Positions 9,204 through 18,801 of a DNA stretch of 64,000 bases are shown in pieces. A program made the translations under genes and the position numbers. Source of the stretch: Prevotella sp. tc2-28 (GTDB lineage Bacteria > Bacteroidota > Bacteroidia > Bacteroidales > Bacteroidaceae); contig NZ_FNRE01000009.1 in assembly GCF_900107705.1 (NCBI RefSeq), forward strand, positions 62,001 to 126,000, written 5' to 3'. The notes beneath the pieces were generated by a model. It saw only the letters and a list, made by a program, of their open reading frames with translations. It searched no databases and was not told the origin of the DNA. How positions within the stretch are numbered: the stretch's first letter is position 1; every line of letters begins with the position of its first letter.

Positions 9204-9339
9204 ATTATCGCGTGCCTATACCCAAACGAATATCCTCTTTTGGGGTTGAATTGTAACATGGAAATGGTATTTTATGCGAAAAAAGTAACAAAACAACAAA
9301 AAAATTATGCATTTCGTTTATCATTTGTTACATTTTTTG

Positions 9340-9348
9340 TACTTTTGC
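9340..9348 (+). promoter_or_regulatory. -7 box of the thioredoxin/Omp28/DsbD operon
   Basis: TACTTTTGC, 29 bases before the ATG at 9378. It is the only strong promoter seen for the six-gene operon that ends at 18548. The -33 element is unclear. Confidence 0.6.
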
Positions 9349-9377
9349 AGCCTAAATGATAAAAAATTACTAAGTGT

Positions 9378-9866
9378 ATGAAGAAAATAATACTACTCAG
9401 TCTTATGGTATGGCTCTTCTCTTTGAACTTTGTCCATGCCCAACTGCCCTCTGTCAACTTAAAGACTATGGACGGGCAAAGCGTAAACACTGACACGCTG
9501 TCAAATGATGGTAAGCCGTTCATCATAGACTTCTTTGCCACGTGGTGCAAGCCTTGCAACAGGGAACTGGATGCTATTGCGGAAGTCTATGAGGACTGGC
9601 AGAAGGAGACAGGTGTCAAGATTGTGGCTGTCAGCATTGACCAGGCCCAGAATATTAACAAGGTGAAGCCCCTCGTTGAAAACCATGGTTGGGAGTATGA
9701 GGTGCTGCTCGACCCCAACAGCGATTTCAAGCGCGCCTTGGGCATCCAAATGATACCCTACGTGCTCATCGTCGACGGCAAGGGTAACATTGTCTACAAG
9801 CACAATGGCTATACCGACGGTGCCGAGACAGAATTGATAGAGAAAGTCCGTGAACTGATTAAGTAA
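9378..9866 (+). CDS. Exported thioredoxin-like protein (TlpA/ResA type)
   Basis: Periplasmic thiol-disulfide oxidoreductase of 162 residues. The signal peptide is residues 1-21 (ending VHAQ), followed by one thioredoxin-fold domain with the active site WCKPC (Cys57, Cys60) and the cis-proline segment QMIPYVLIVDG near residue 133. No lipobox is seen, so it is probably soluble in the periplasm. It is the first gene of a tightly packed operon; its stop is directly followed by the next ATG. The likely electron donor is the DsbD-type protein encoded last in the same operon. The exact substrate is unknown. Confidence 0.88.
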   Translation: MKKIILLSLMVWLFSLNFVHAQLPSVNLKTMDGQSVNTDTLSNDGKPFIIDFFATWCKPCNRELDAIAEVYEDWQKETGVKIVAVSIDQAQNINKVKPLVENHGWEYEVLLDPNSDFKRALGIQMIPYVLIVDGKGNIVYKHNGYTDGAETELIEKVRELIK

Positions 9867-11492
9867 ATGAAGAGAATTTCACTATATGCAGCATTCTTAA
9901 GCTGTTCACTTGCCGTTGCTGCTCAGGAAGATCAGTCGCAGCAACAGGGACTAACCCTCTCTGGAAGCATTCAGAGTGACATGCTGATACCCCAAAATGA
10001 TGACAAGATAGGGGCTAAAAAGACGGATGATTTCCTGACCAATACCTATGTGGACTTGCTGTTGCAGAGCCAGCATGTTGATGCCGGTGCCCGTTTGGAA
10101 TATTTGGAACATCCACTGCCCGGCTTTGAGAATGATTTCAAAGGATGGGGTGTCCCCAATTTCTGGGTAAAAGGGCGGTTAGGTTGTGCAGAACTGACGG
10201 CAGGAACCTTTTATGAGCAATTCGGCTCGGGCTTTATCCTGCGTACCTATGAGGAACGCTCCTTGGGCATTGATAACTCGCTGCTGGGTGGCCGACTTGT
10301 GGTTAAGCCTATAGATGGCCTTACACTGAAAGTCCTCTCCGGTAAGCAACGACGTTATTGGAGTTGGAAAGGAGGACTGGTCTCGGGTGCAGATGCAGAG
10401 ATTAATCTTGATAAATGGTTCCCGGCTCTTCAGCAACATGACACGCGCTTGACCCTTGGCGCCTCTTGGGTGAACAAATATGAAAAGGATGAAGAGATCT
10501 TTGCAGACTTGACACATCGTTACAATCTGCCAAAGTATGTCAATGCTTGGGATGTGCGCGCCAATCTGAACCATGGCCCATGGGGCGTGTTGGTAGAATA
10601 TGCCCGAAAGACGCAGGATCCGTCCTTTGACAATCTTTTTAACTATGATGCCGGACAGGTCGCCATGTTTTCTGGTTCTTATTCCCGCCATGGACTCAGC
10701 GTGCTGTTGCAGGCAAAGCGTTCAGAGAACATGTCATTTCGCAGTCAACGGAATATGATGGGTACATCAGCCTTTATCAATCACTTGCCCGCCTTTACCC
10801 TTGACCATACCTATGCTTTGGCAGCCCTCTACCCATACGCCACCCAGCTGGCATCGGGCGAATGGGCCTATCAAGCTGAACTGGGTTACAATTTCAAGCG
10901 TAAGACGGCTATTGGCGGTAAATATGGCATGAATGTCAAGTTCAACTACTCTTATGTCCGTTCCATTCAGAAAGCGTGGTTCAAGTGGGGAACCGATACC
11001 TATTATCAAGACTTGAATGTTCAGCTGACGCGCCGCTTTACCCGTGGCTTCAAGTTGAATTTCATGTATATGAACCAACGCTATAATAAAAGCGTGATAG
11101 AAGGCGAGGGTGGCATGGTACATTCCAATATCTTTGTCGGTGACGGTATGTTCCAGTTGGCACCCAAGACCAAGTTGCGTTGCGAATTGCAATATCTGCA
11201 GACCAAGCAGGATCAAGGCGACTGGGTATATGGACTGCTGGAACTCTCGTTGGCTCCACACTGGATGGTAACCGTCAGCGATATGTGGAACTGTGGTGAC
11301 AGCGATATGGCGCAATATAGCGAAAACACCCACTATCATTACTACCAAGGCCTTGTCACATATAACATCAAGTCGCATCGCATCCAGTTAGGCTACGGAC
11401 GTACTCGTGCAGGCTATAACTGTTCAGGCGGTGTCTGTCGCTATGTGCCTGCCACGAAAGGTGTGACATTGACGTACAATTACAACTTCTAA
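9867..11492 (+). CDS. DUF6029-like outer-membrane beta-barrel protein
   Basis: An exported 541-residue protein with signal peptide (residues 1-19, AVAAQ) and a mature part built of alternating strands typical of a large barrel. It contains the motif FYEQFGSGFILRTYEERSLG near residue 118, followed by IDNSLLGGR, which I associate with the uncharacterized Bacteroidetes family DUF6029. The C-terminus ends in an aromatic strand (GVTLTYNYNF), a BAM signal. Function unknown. It starts with no gap after the thioredoxin gene, and 15 bases separate it from the Omp28-like lipoprotein gene, so co-expression with the redox genes is very likely. Confidence 0.75.
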   Translation: MKRISLYAAFLSCSLAVAAQEDQSQQQGLTLSGSIQSDMLIPQNDDKIGAKKTDDFLTNTYVDLLLQSQHVDAGARLEYLEHPLPGFENDFKGWGVPNFWVKGRLGCAELTAGTFYEQFGSGFILRTYEERSLGIDNSLLGGRLVVKPIDGLTLKVLSGKQRRYWSWKGGLVSGADAEINLDKWFPALQQHDTRLTLGASWVNKYEKDEEIFADLTHRYNLPKYVNAWDVRANLNHGPWGVLVEYARKTQDPSFDNLFNYDAGQVAMFSGSYSRHGLSVLLQAKRSENMSFRSQRNMMGTSAFINHLPAFTLDHTYALAALYPYATQLASGEWAYQAELGYNFKRKTAIGGKYGMNVKFNYSYVRSIQKAWFKWGTDTYYQDLNVQLTRRFTRGFKLNFMYMNQRYNKSVIEGEGGMVHSNIFVGDGMFQLAPKTKLRCELQYLQTKQDQGDWVYGLLELSLAPHWMVTVSDMWNCGDSDMAQYSENTHYHYYQGLVTYNIKSHRIQLGYGRTRAGYNCSGGVCRYVPATKGVTLTYNYNF

Positions 11493-11507
11493 TGGTAACC
11501 ATAAAAG

Positions 11508-12317
11508 ATGAGCCATATATATATGAATAAGGTAGACGAGTTGACGAGAGTCATCTGGGCTTTGTGTCTCTTTTCCCTGTTGCCCCTTTTGGCAGCCTGC
11601 GACCACATAGATTCAAGTGACGAACTGATTTATGTTCCTCAGCCTCCCGCAAAACGCGTAGTGCTGCTGGAAGACTATACAGGCCAGATGTGCGTGAATT
11701 GTCCTAATGGCAGCGAAGTGATAGAACAGTTATTAGAAGCCTATCCGGATAACTTGATAGCAGTAGGCATACATGGCGGTCCCTTGGGGTTCAAAGGCAA
11801 TAGCAGAACCATGGGACTGGCTACGGAGTTAGGCGATGAGTACTACAACCATTGGAAGTTAGAGTACCAGCCAGTAGGATTGATAAACCGTCATGGGGCT
11901 GTCAACTACACAAACTGGATAGCGGCCGTGAAAGCGGAAGTGCTGAAAGACTCATATGTGGAGATGTCCCTTTCTGCGGTGCTGCAAGATAATCAAATAC
12001 TGATAGAAGTCGGTGAACAGTCGCTTCGAGGCGGATATCAAGGAAAAGTGCAGGTGTGGGTTCTGGAAGATGGCATCACAGCATCTCAGAAGATGCCCGA
12101 TGGTTCCACCAATCCTGCGTATGTTCATCAGCATGTGTTACGAGCTGTAGTCAATGGCACGTGGGGTGAAGACCTGCAAGTTGCCGAGGGCAAGGCGAAA
12201 GATCAGACCTACAAGTTTGCTGTCGACCCCTCATGGAATAAGGCAAACCTCAGCGTCGTTGCTTTCGTATATAACGACCAGGGTGTCGAGCAGGCTATCA
12301 AGGCAAAAGTAGAATAA
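11508..12317 (+). CDS. Omp28-related lipoprotein with CxxC thioredoxin-like domain
   Basis: A 269-residue lipoprotein, lipobox LLAAC (Cys31 from this start). The true start could also be the ATG at 11523, giving a more ordinary signal peptide. The Omp28-type domain follows: KRVVLLEDYTGQMCVNCPNG with Cys62/Cys65, then AVGIHGG and a C-terminal beta-sandwich. Omp28-family proteins are surface or outer-membrane proteins with a thioredoxin-like fold; redox activity is inferred from the CxxC. It is third in the operon, and the big protein at 12996 carries the same domain, suggesting a pair acting on the same target. Confidence 0.82.
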   Translation: MSHIYMNKVDELTRVIWALCLFSLLPLLAACDHIDSSDELIYVPQPPAKRVVLLEDYTGQMCVNCPNGSEVIEQLLEAYPDNLIAVGIHGGPLGFKGNSRTMGLATELGDEYYNHWKLEYQPVGLINRHGAVNYTNWIAAVKAEVLKDSYVEMSLSAVLQDNQILIEVGEQSLRGGYQGKVQVWVLEDGITASQKMPDGSTNPAYVHQHVLRAVVNGTWGEDLQVAEGKAKDQTYKFAVDPSWNKANLSVVAFVYNDQGVEQAIKAKVE

Positions 12318-12333
12318 TAATCAAATAAACAAG

Positions 12334-12966
12334 ATGCTTATGAAGAAGATTTTTACACTTTTATCATTTCTGATGTTGGGTGCGATGGCTTTTGCCCAAC
12401 AGTATTATGTTTTTGCAGACAAAGACGGCAACGTCATTGAAGACGGGGCAACCATTACCCGTACAGAGGTCGAGGACGATGGCTTTAGCGTGTTGCTTAA
12501 GTCGGGACTTTACTTGAAAAACGTCGATGCCCCCTCTAACTACACGGCAACCGTCAAGGCCAATATTACCCGCATTGACAATGGTGCTGTCCAGTTGTGC
12601 TTCCCCACCAATTGTTACAGTTATGACAAGGTGGGTATACATGGTAGCGACGATAAGGCAGCATTGGAGCAAGGTAAAGTCAAAGACCTTTTGTCAGAAT
12701 GGCTGCCCACAGCCTACGGCGAGTGTATCGTGGAATACACCGTACAGAATTATCAAGGTGCTTTCCCCAAGAACAAGAACAAGTACACGGTTACCGTTAA
12801 GTACAAGTATGCTGGCGCAACCGGTATAGAACAGGTGAAGAACAGCCAGTATGAAGGCCGTTGTCAGTATTTTGACCTGATGGGACACCAGAGCATGTCT
12901 GCTCAGCGCGGACTGAACATCGTCCGTAGCAGTGACGGTAGTGTGCATAAGTATATCCGCAAGTAA
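12334..12966 (+). CDS. Small exported protein with T9SS-like C-terminal tail
   Basis: A 210-residue product; ATG at 12334 or, more likely, 12340 (MKKIFTLLSFLMLGAMAFAQ signal peptide). The mature part has no motif I recognise and is rich in beta-forming stretches. The last ~40 residues (from GIEQVK through YFDLMGHQSMSAQRGLNIV to KYIRK) resemble the short Prevotella C-terminal sorting tail, normally YDLxGRxV...GIYIV...KxxxK, though LMGHQS is a diverged version. It is therefore a probable type IX cargo. It lies 16 bases after the Omp28-like lipoprotein gene and 29 before the large Omp28-domain cargo gene. Confidence 0.65.
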   Translation: MLMKKIFTLLSFLMLGAMAFAQQYYVFADKDGNVIEDGATITRTEVEDDGFSVLLKSGLYLKNVDAPSNYTATVKANITRIDNGAVQLCFPTNCYSYDKVGIHGSDDKAALEQGKVKDLLSEWLPTAYGECIVEYTVQNYQGAFPKNKNKYTVTVKYKYAGATGIEQVKNSQYEGRCQYFDLMGHQSMSAQRGLNIVRSSDGSVHKYIRK

Positions 12967-12995
12967 TTATTAATATATCAAAAAAACAACGAGTT

Positions 12996-15900
12996 ATGAA
13001 AAGATTTACGCTTTTTATAGTTGCTGCACTGATGACTGTAGTCGGTGCAACGGCTCAGTCGAAGGCTAAGCTTCAGACCAACGAAAAGAAAGTCTCGAAG
13101 ACGGTCCAGACAAAGGCTCCGGAAAGACCGGTGCTGAAAGTTACAGAACTGGACAACAATGCTGTCAGCAAGTTCAAGCACCAATTGCCTAAGGCTTCTC
13201 TGCAAAAGCAGCCTTCGCTTGGCAAGCAGGTAGAAAAAGGTGTTAACTTGCAGCCCCGCAAGCGCGTTGCTGCCAACAAGGCACAGCGCCGTGCGGCTGG
13301 TGTCATCATTGACCAGCCCGCTGGCACTTATCACAACATGGCCTACGCATGCAGCTATTTTGGCTATAGCTGGATAGGTGGTCAGTATGCTGGTGAGTAT
13401 AGCGATGCCTTAGGCGAAGTGGTGGAAGGCACCGATGGTTGCCTCTACATCCACAACCTGCTGACAGAGATGTCAACAGAAGAAGGCTATTGGGTCAAGG
13501 CAGAGAAGGTGAACGGTGAGGCCGATACCTATGTCATCCATGAGCAGCCTATCTATGTCGAGAACTACTATGGTGAACTCTACACCTATTCTATCATGAA
13601 GGCGGTGTATAACGCCATAACGGGTGAGATGGTTCCTGCCAAGAATACCGACATCAAGGTTACTTGGAAGGACGGCATACTGCGTACCGCCTCAGAATTT
13701 AATAACCCCAACAGCCTCGCCACGACCATTAGTGCTTATGACGATAGTGGCTATTGGAGCAGTGTCATGAACTGGAATGTCACCATGACTCCTATGACAG
13801 ATGTTGCCATTACCAAGTTGCCTGCAGGTGTAGAGCCTCAGACGATGGTAATGAAGTACATCAGCGGCTATCAGGAACTTGAGTCGGAAGACGGTGGTAC
13901 CACCCTTTCACCTGTTGTAGATGCCCAGAAGGTAAAGATAGCTGTCAGCGGCAGCGATATCTACTTGCAGTACTATACATCCATCGACAGCTGGATTAAG
14001 GGTACTATCTCTGGCAACAAGGCTACCTTTGCCAATCGCCAGTATTTAGGCCCTGACCGCTCTTACGGGCAACAGGCATACTTCCTCGCAGGAGATGCGG
14101 ATGATAACTTCCCGGAGAATGTAGTATTCGACTATGATCCCGCTACCAACAAGCTGAGCAACTCTAAACTTTACATCTATGCAAATGGAGGCAAGGGCCA
14201 GCTTTATTATTTGAGCCTCTATGAAGACCCGGAAATCTTCCCGTTCGTAGAAACTGCTGCCACTCCGCAGCCTGTTGACGAACTCTCCATCAGTGGTTAC
14301 AACTACATGCCCTCTTACGGCTACGGATATGTGGACTTCTCTATTTCCAAGTTCGATGCTTCGGGCAACTATCTTGATACGGACAAGCTATATTATAAGG
14401 TATATGTAGGCGACGATGAAAACCACTCCGTCTTTACCTTTACCCCTGAAGAGTACGCTTCGCTGAATGGTCCTGTAACAGAGATTCCTTTCAGTTACAA
14501 TGATGGTGATTTCTGGTGCTCAGGTGAGTCACATGAGCTTGCTATTTATTTCAACCTGGCCAAGAACATTGGCTTCCAGGTCATCTATAAGGGCGGTGGC
14601 GAAGAGCACGCTTCCGAGATTACATGGTACTGGAAAAACAATGGTGCAGTAGGCTATGAGAGTCTGTTCCCCCAGGTGGAGAATCCTGTTGTAAACAGCG
14701 AGTTGGCCACGGGTGAAATGGCCCTCAACCTGGGTGAGGTGGCTTACGCCTTCGGTTCGGGCCGTGAAGCTACCGAGAACTATGATGTCGCCATGAAGAT
14801 TGCAGACGGGTGGGATCCTGCCAAACTAGCCGGAAAGAAGATCATGGGTGTCAGCGTTCCTTTCATCAGCATCGATGGCATCAGCAATGTCAAGGTATGG
14901 CTGTCAACCTCTATCGAGCTGGGTGCTGACGGCAAGTTCACACCTAACGGTCCTTCCAAGACACTCACGTTGCATGACAACGGCTTCACCACGGTCAGGT
15001 TTGATGAGCCTTATGAGATTCCTGAGGATGGCGTATATATTGGCTACAGCTTTACGCAGGCCTACACTGACGAGGCAGCCCAGCCTATTGCACTGACTGG
15101 CAATACCAACACGGGTGGCTTTATGATTCATAGTGACAAGGTCTACCGTCTGGGGTGGGCTGACATGACAGGTGCAGAAGGCGACCTGGGTATTGAAGCC
15201 ATCCTGGCAGGTGGCGATGCTGACGCTGCCGATGTGAGCGTGATAAAGGATGTATTCCTGAAGGCCGGTTCCGCTGGCAAGTCTTCTGCCCGCATTGTCA
15301 ACTACGGCTATAATGGTCTGAAGAGCATTGCCTATGACTATGAGATGTTGGGCTACGACGAAGCATCTGACCAGCCGATTACCCTGTCAGGCAAGAGCGA
15401 GATTACTGGTCTCAACATACCGAGAGTGTTTGGCGGCTATGGAACAGCCATTGTGGACATCCCTGCTGCCGAGAAGATTTACGACTACGTTTTCTATGCT
15501 GATGTGACCAAGGCTAATGACAAGGTTAATGCCATCGAGGACAACAAAGGCCAGTGCAATGTCTTCGTGATGAATTTCGTGCCCAAGAAGCGCCCATTGA
15601 TGGAAGAGTATACCGGCACCTGGTGTGGCTACTGCCCGCGTGGCTTCGTCGGCTTGGAGAAGATGAACGAACTCTATCCTGAGGATTTCGTGGCTATGGC
15701 TTATCATAGTGATGACCCCATGGAGGTGACAACTGACTTCCCCACCTACGACCCAGCATTCCCAACAGCTTATCTTGACCGTCAGTGGGAAGTTGACCCC
15801 TATTATGGTCTGGAAAAGGACGCCTTCGGCATCGACAAGGCATGGCTCCTGCGCAGTGAAGAGTTTGGTGTAGCTGATATTGACGTGGAGGCTTCATGGT

Positions 15901-16514
15901 CTGAGGATAAGAAGACCATCAATATCAAGTCAACCACTACATTCGCCCGTAGCGAAGAGTATGCCAACTATGCCATCAGCTATGCTGTTGTGGCCGACGG
16001 ACTGACAGGAATCAGCGACGGCTGGGCTCAGTCTAACTATTACAGCGAAGGCTCGATGGGCTTCCCGCAGTATATGGATAAGTTCACCAATGGTGAATCC
16101 CACGTCACTGGCCTCGTGTTCAACGACGTTTTGGTGGCTTCTTCTGCTTACGAAGGTGTTGAGGGCAGTCTGCCTGAGACCATTGTAAAGGGTACTCCCT
16201 ATACCCATGAGTTCTCGTTCAATGTTTCAGACATTGTCAATACTGAAGGTCTGCCTGCCATTCAGGATAAGAACAAGGTCAAAGTGGTTGCCATGCTGGT
16301 TAGCTGGAATGAGGTATTCAATGCCAACAAGTGTAAGGTGACAGATATCGGCACAGGCATTCGCGACCTGAACGCTGCTGCCGACCGTGTGGTGAAGACT
16401 GAGTACTTCGACCTCTCTGGCCGCAAGGTTCTTCTGCCCTCTAACGGTGTTTATATCCAGTCTCAGCAGTTGAAGAATGGCGAAACTGTCACTCGCAAAG
16501 TTGTCTTCAAGTAA
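12996..16514 (+). CDS. Large T9SS cargo with Omp28/thioredoxin-like domain
   Basis: A 1172-residue secreted protein. The signal peptide is residues 1-20 (ending TAQ), then a basic Lys/Gln-rich propeptide-like stretch to about 95. Long beta-rich regions follow, with a carbohydrate-binding-like part around residues 560-760. The Omp28-type domain starts near residue 868: RPLMEEYTGTWCGYCPRG with Cys877/Cys880, then the marker AYHSDDPM. The C-terminus (YFDLSGRKVLLPSNGVYIQ...RKVVFK) is a type A T9SS sorting signal. It is fifth in the operon and next to the T9SS core locus, so secretion to the cell surface is expected. What it binds or reduces is unknown. Confidence 0.82.
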   Translation: MKRFTLFIVAALMTVVGATAQSKAKLQTNEKKVSKTVQTKAPERPVLKVTELDNNAVSKFKHQLPKASLQKQPSLGKQVEKGVNLQPRKRVAANKAQRRAAGVIIDQPAGTYHNMAYACSYFGYSWIGGQYAGEYSDALGEVVEGTDGCLYIHNLLTEMSTEEGYWVKAEKVNGEADTYVIHEQPIYVENYYGELYTYSIMKAVYNAITGEMVPAKNTDIKVTWKDGILRTASEFNNPNSLATTISAYDDSGYWSSVMNWNVTMTPMTDVAITKLPAGVEPQTMVMKYISGYQELESEDGGTTLSPVVDAQKVKIAVSGSDIYLQYYTSIDSWIKGTISGNKATFANRQYLGPDRSYGQQAYFLAGDADDNFPENVVFDYDPATNKLSNSKLYIYANGGKGQLYYLSLYEDPEIFPFVETAATPQPVDELSISGYNYMPSYGYGYVDFSISKFDASGNYLDTDKLYYKVYVGDDENHSVFTFTPEEYASLNGPVTEIPFSYNDGDFWCSGESHELAIYFNLAKNIGFQVIYKGGGEEHASEITWYWKNNGAVGYESLFPQVENPVVNSELATGEMALNLGEVAYAFGSGREATENYDVAMKIADGWDPAKLAGKKIMGVSVPFISIDGISNVKVWLSTSIELGADGKFTPNGPSKTLTLHDNGFTTVRFDEPYEIPEDGVYIGYSFTQAYTDEAAQPIALTGNTNTGGFMIHSDKVYRLGWADMTGAEGDLGIEAILAGGDADAADVSVIKDVFLKAGSAGKSSARIVNYGYNGLKSIAYDYEMLGYDEASDQPITLSGKSEITGLNIPRVFGGYGTAIVDIPAAEKIYDYVFYADVTKANDKVNAIEDNKGQCNVFVMNFVPKKRPLMEEYTGTWCGYCPRGFVGLEKMNELYPEDFVAMAYHSDDPMEVTTDFPTYDPAFPTAYLDRQWEVDPYYGLEKDAFGIDKAWLLRSEEFGVADIDVEASWSEDKKTINIKSTTTFARSEEYANYAISYAVVADGLTGISDGWAQSNYYSEGSMGFPQYMDKFTNGESHVTGLVFNDVLVASSAYEGVEGSLPETIVKGTPYTHEFSFNVSDIVNTEGLPAIQDKNKVKVVAMLVSWNEVFNANKCKVTDIGTGIRDLNAAADRVVKTEYFDLSGRKVLLPSNGVYIQSQQLKNGETVTRKVVFK

Positions 16515-16520
16515 TTTGTA

Positions 16521-18548
16521 ATGAACAGAATATTTGTCAGCCTGTTGGCTGTTATCTTCTCTATAAGTGTGCGGGGCCAGATGATGGACCCCGTACACTT
16601 TTCCTCACAACTAAAGACGTTGGAGGGCAATAAAGGTGAGATTGTCTTCTCGGCCACCATCGACAACGGCTGGCATGTCTATTCCACCGATTTGGGCAAC
16701 GATGGCCCCGTGTCGGCCACCTTTACTGCTGTCAAGATGGATGGTGTGGAAATGGTGGGCAAGCTGAAACCTCGCGGCCATGTGGTGAAGCAGTTCGACA
16801 AGATGTTCGACATGGAACTGCGCTTCTTCGAGCACAAGGCAGAGTTTGTACAGCAGGTACGTTTCACCAAGCCGCAATACACCATTGAATGCTACTTGGA
16901 GTATGGTGCCTGTAACGACGAGATGTGTATGCCACCCACCCAGGTAGACTTTAAGCAGAGCGGTAAAGCGCAGGTCCTCCCAGCGGACGGTGAGGAGAAG
17001 AAGGAGACAACTTCTGCCTCGGAAACAGCTCCTATAGACTCTACTTCTGCTGACTCTACACTTGCAGACATTTCTCCCTCCTCCAATGCACCTCTCTGGC
17101 AGTCCGTCGTCGATGAGTTGCGCAGCGAGGGTGGGGCAGACGACTTGGCAGGTCACTCCTTATTATATATCCTGCTGATGGGTTTTGTCGGAGGTCTCTT
17201 GGCGGTATGTATGCCTTGCATCTGGCCCATCATACCCATGACCGTCTCGTTCTTCCTGAAACGATCTAAGAATGACAAGGGCAAGGGCATTCGCGATGCA
17301 CTGACCTATGGTCTGAGTATCATTGTCATCTATCTGGGGCTAGGTCTGCTGGTGACGGCATTCTTTGGCTCCGATGCCCTCAATGCCATGTCTACCAATG
17401 CCGTCTTTAACGTGTTCCTGTTCCTGCTGCTGGTTGTCTTTGCCCTATCGTTTTTCGGCTGGTTTGAAATCAAACTGCCCGACTCGTGGGCTAATTCTGT
17501 CGATACCAAGGCATCGGCTACCAGCGGACTGGTCAGCATCTTCCTCATGGCATTCACCCTCGTGCTGGTTTCCTTCTCCTGCACAGCACCCATCATCGGA
17601 CTGCTGCTCGTGGAGACTACCACCAGCGGCAATTGGGTGGCTCCCGCCGTCGGCATGTTTGGCTTTGCCTTGGCTCTGACTCTGCCCTTTACATTGTTTG
17701 CACTTTTCCCCTCCTGGTTGAAACAAGCTCCCAAGTCGGGGTCATGGATGAACACGCTGAAGGTGGTCTTGGGCTTCGTGGAACTGGCCTTTGCGCTGAA
17801 ATTCCTCTCTGTAGCCGACTTGGCCTATGGCTGGCATATACTGGACCGCGAGGTGTTCCTCTCACTCTGGATTGTCATCTTCGCCCTGTTGGGTGCCTAC
17901 CTCTGTGGCTGGCTCAAGTTCCAGACCGACGAGGTGGGAGGAGAACTCCATAAGCCCATGCCCGTCCTTTGCATCATGGGAGGCTTGGCATCACTTGCTT
18001 TTGCTGTCTACATGGTGCCGGGATTGTGGGGTGCGCCCTGCAAGGCTGTCAGTGCCTTTGCTCCACCCATAAGTACTCAAGACTTCAACCTCAATACCAA
18101 GGTGGTTGAGGCCCGCTTCACAGACTATGACCTGGGAATGGCCGCTGCTCGTCAGGAAGGTAAGCCTGTGATGGTTGACTTTACGGGCTTCGGCTGTGTG
18201 AACTGCCGCAAGATGGAGGCTGCCGTCTGGACAGACCCCCAGGTGACTGACAAGTTGACGAAGGACTATGTCTTGATTTCACTCTATGTCGATGACAAGA
18301 CTCCGCTGGCTGAGCCGATGGAGGTTACCGATGCACAGGGCAATCAGAAGACGCTTCGTACCGTTGGTGCCAAGTGGAGCTATCTGCAGAGCCATAAGTT
18401 CGGGGCAAATGCCCAGCCGTTCTATGTGCTGCTCGACAATGAGGGGCATCCCCTGTGTCCCAGCCGTGCCTACAATGAGGATGTTCAGGCATACCTGGAC
18501 TTCCTGCAACAGGGCCTCCAGCGCTATAGTGCCTTGCATACAAAATAG
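16521..18548 (+). CDS. dsbD: Thiol:disulfide interchange protein, DsbD family
   Basis: Transfers electrons from cytoplasmic thioredoxin across the inner membrane to periplasmic thiols. The 675-residue product has all three DsbD modules: a signal peptide and N-terminal Ig-like domain with the Cys pair in YGACNDEMCMPP (Cys131/Cys136); an eight-helix membrane part (about 215-530) with CMPCIWP (Cys230/Cys233) and FSCTAP (Cys354); and a C-terminal thioredoxin domain with GCVNC (Cys559/Cys562). The Thr/Ser-rich linker near residue 165 is a Bacteroidetes feature. It is last in the operon, 6 bases after the large cargo gene, consistent with it powering the redox proteins encoded upstream. Confidence 0.92.
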   Translation: MNRIFVSLLAVIFSISVRGQMMDPVHFSSQLKTLEGNKGEIVFSATIDNGWHVYSTDLGNDGPVSATFTAVKMDGVEMVGKLKPRGHVVKQFDKMFDMELRFFEHKAEFVQQVRFTKPQYTIECYLEYGACNDEMCMPPTQVDFKQSGKAQVLPADGEEKKETTSASETAPIDSTSADSTLADISPSSNAPLWQSVVDELRSEGGADDLAGHSLLYILLMGFVGGLLAVCMPCIWPIIPMTVSFFLKRSKNDKGKGIRDALTYGLSIIVIYLGLGLLVTAFFGSDALNAMSTNAVFNVFLFLLLVVFALSFFGWFEIKLPDSWANSVDTKASATSGLVSIFLMAFTLVLVSFSCTAPIIGLLLVETTTSGNWVAPAVGMFGFALALTLPFTLFALFPSWLKQAPKSGSWMNTLKVVLGFVELAFALKFLSVADLAYGWHILDREVFLSLWIVIFALLGAYLCGWLKFQTDEVGGELHKPMPVLCIMGGLASLAFAVYMVPGLWGAPCKAVSAFAPPISTQDFNLNTKVVEARFTDYDLGMAAARQEGKPVMVDFTGFGCVNCRKMEAAVWTDPQVTDKLTKDYVLISLYVDDKTPLAEPMEVTDAQGNQKTLRTVGAKWSYLQSHKFGANAQPFYVLLDNEGHPLCPSRAYNEDVQAYLDFLQQGLQRYSALHTK

Positions 18549-18639
18549 TGTTTGCAAAGGCAATACGGACAAACCCTGTTCAAATATTGAGCATTTGTGC
18601 CATTATTGTGCCACTAAAAACGGCTTTTTATACACAAAA

Positions 18640-18679
18640 AACGAGGTGTGCAAAAAAATAATAATTTGCACACCTCGTT
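18640..18679 (-). terminator. Strong terminator hairpin left from a lost yqeY gene
   Basis: A perfect 15-bp stem, 18640-18654 against 18665-18679 (AACGAGGTGTGCAAA and its complement), with a 10-base loop. On the minus strand it is followed by a T-run, as expected downstream of the yqeY remnant. On the plus strand no T-run follows, though it may still help end the dsbD transcript. Confidence 0.8.
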
Positions 18680-18689
18680 GAAGTTTAAT

Positions 18690-18800
18690 ACACATACTTA
18701 GGTTCTTTACAATTTCAGAGATGACTCGGCCATCAGCCTTTCCTGCCAACTGCTTGCGGGCTGTGCCCATTACCTTTCCCATCTCCCTCATGCTTGTGGC
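18690..18800 (-). pseudogene. C-terminal fragment of a GatB/YqeY-domain gene
   Basis: The minus strand reads TSMREMGKVMGTARKQLAGK followed by ADGRVISEIVKNL, the C-terminal signature of YqeY-type proteins (GatB/YqeY domain, tRNA-amidotransferase-like). Only about 35 codons remain. The upstream end is fused at 18801 to a piece of porP, and the normal stop has been lost, although the terminator hairpin persists. No start or ribosome site is kept, so it is not expected to be functional. Confidence 0.75.
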
Positions 18801-18801
18801 T

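Noticed and set aside
10767..11378. 203-codon minus-strand frame opposite the DUF6029-like gene
   Set aside because: The plus strand gives a signal peptide, barrel strands and close spacing in an operon; the minus frame has no family features.
18640..18679. Hairpin as the main terminator of dsbD
   Set aside because: The T-run is on the minus-strand side, so it fits the lost yqeY gene; a supporting role for dsbD remains possible.
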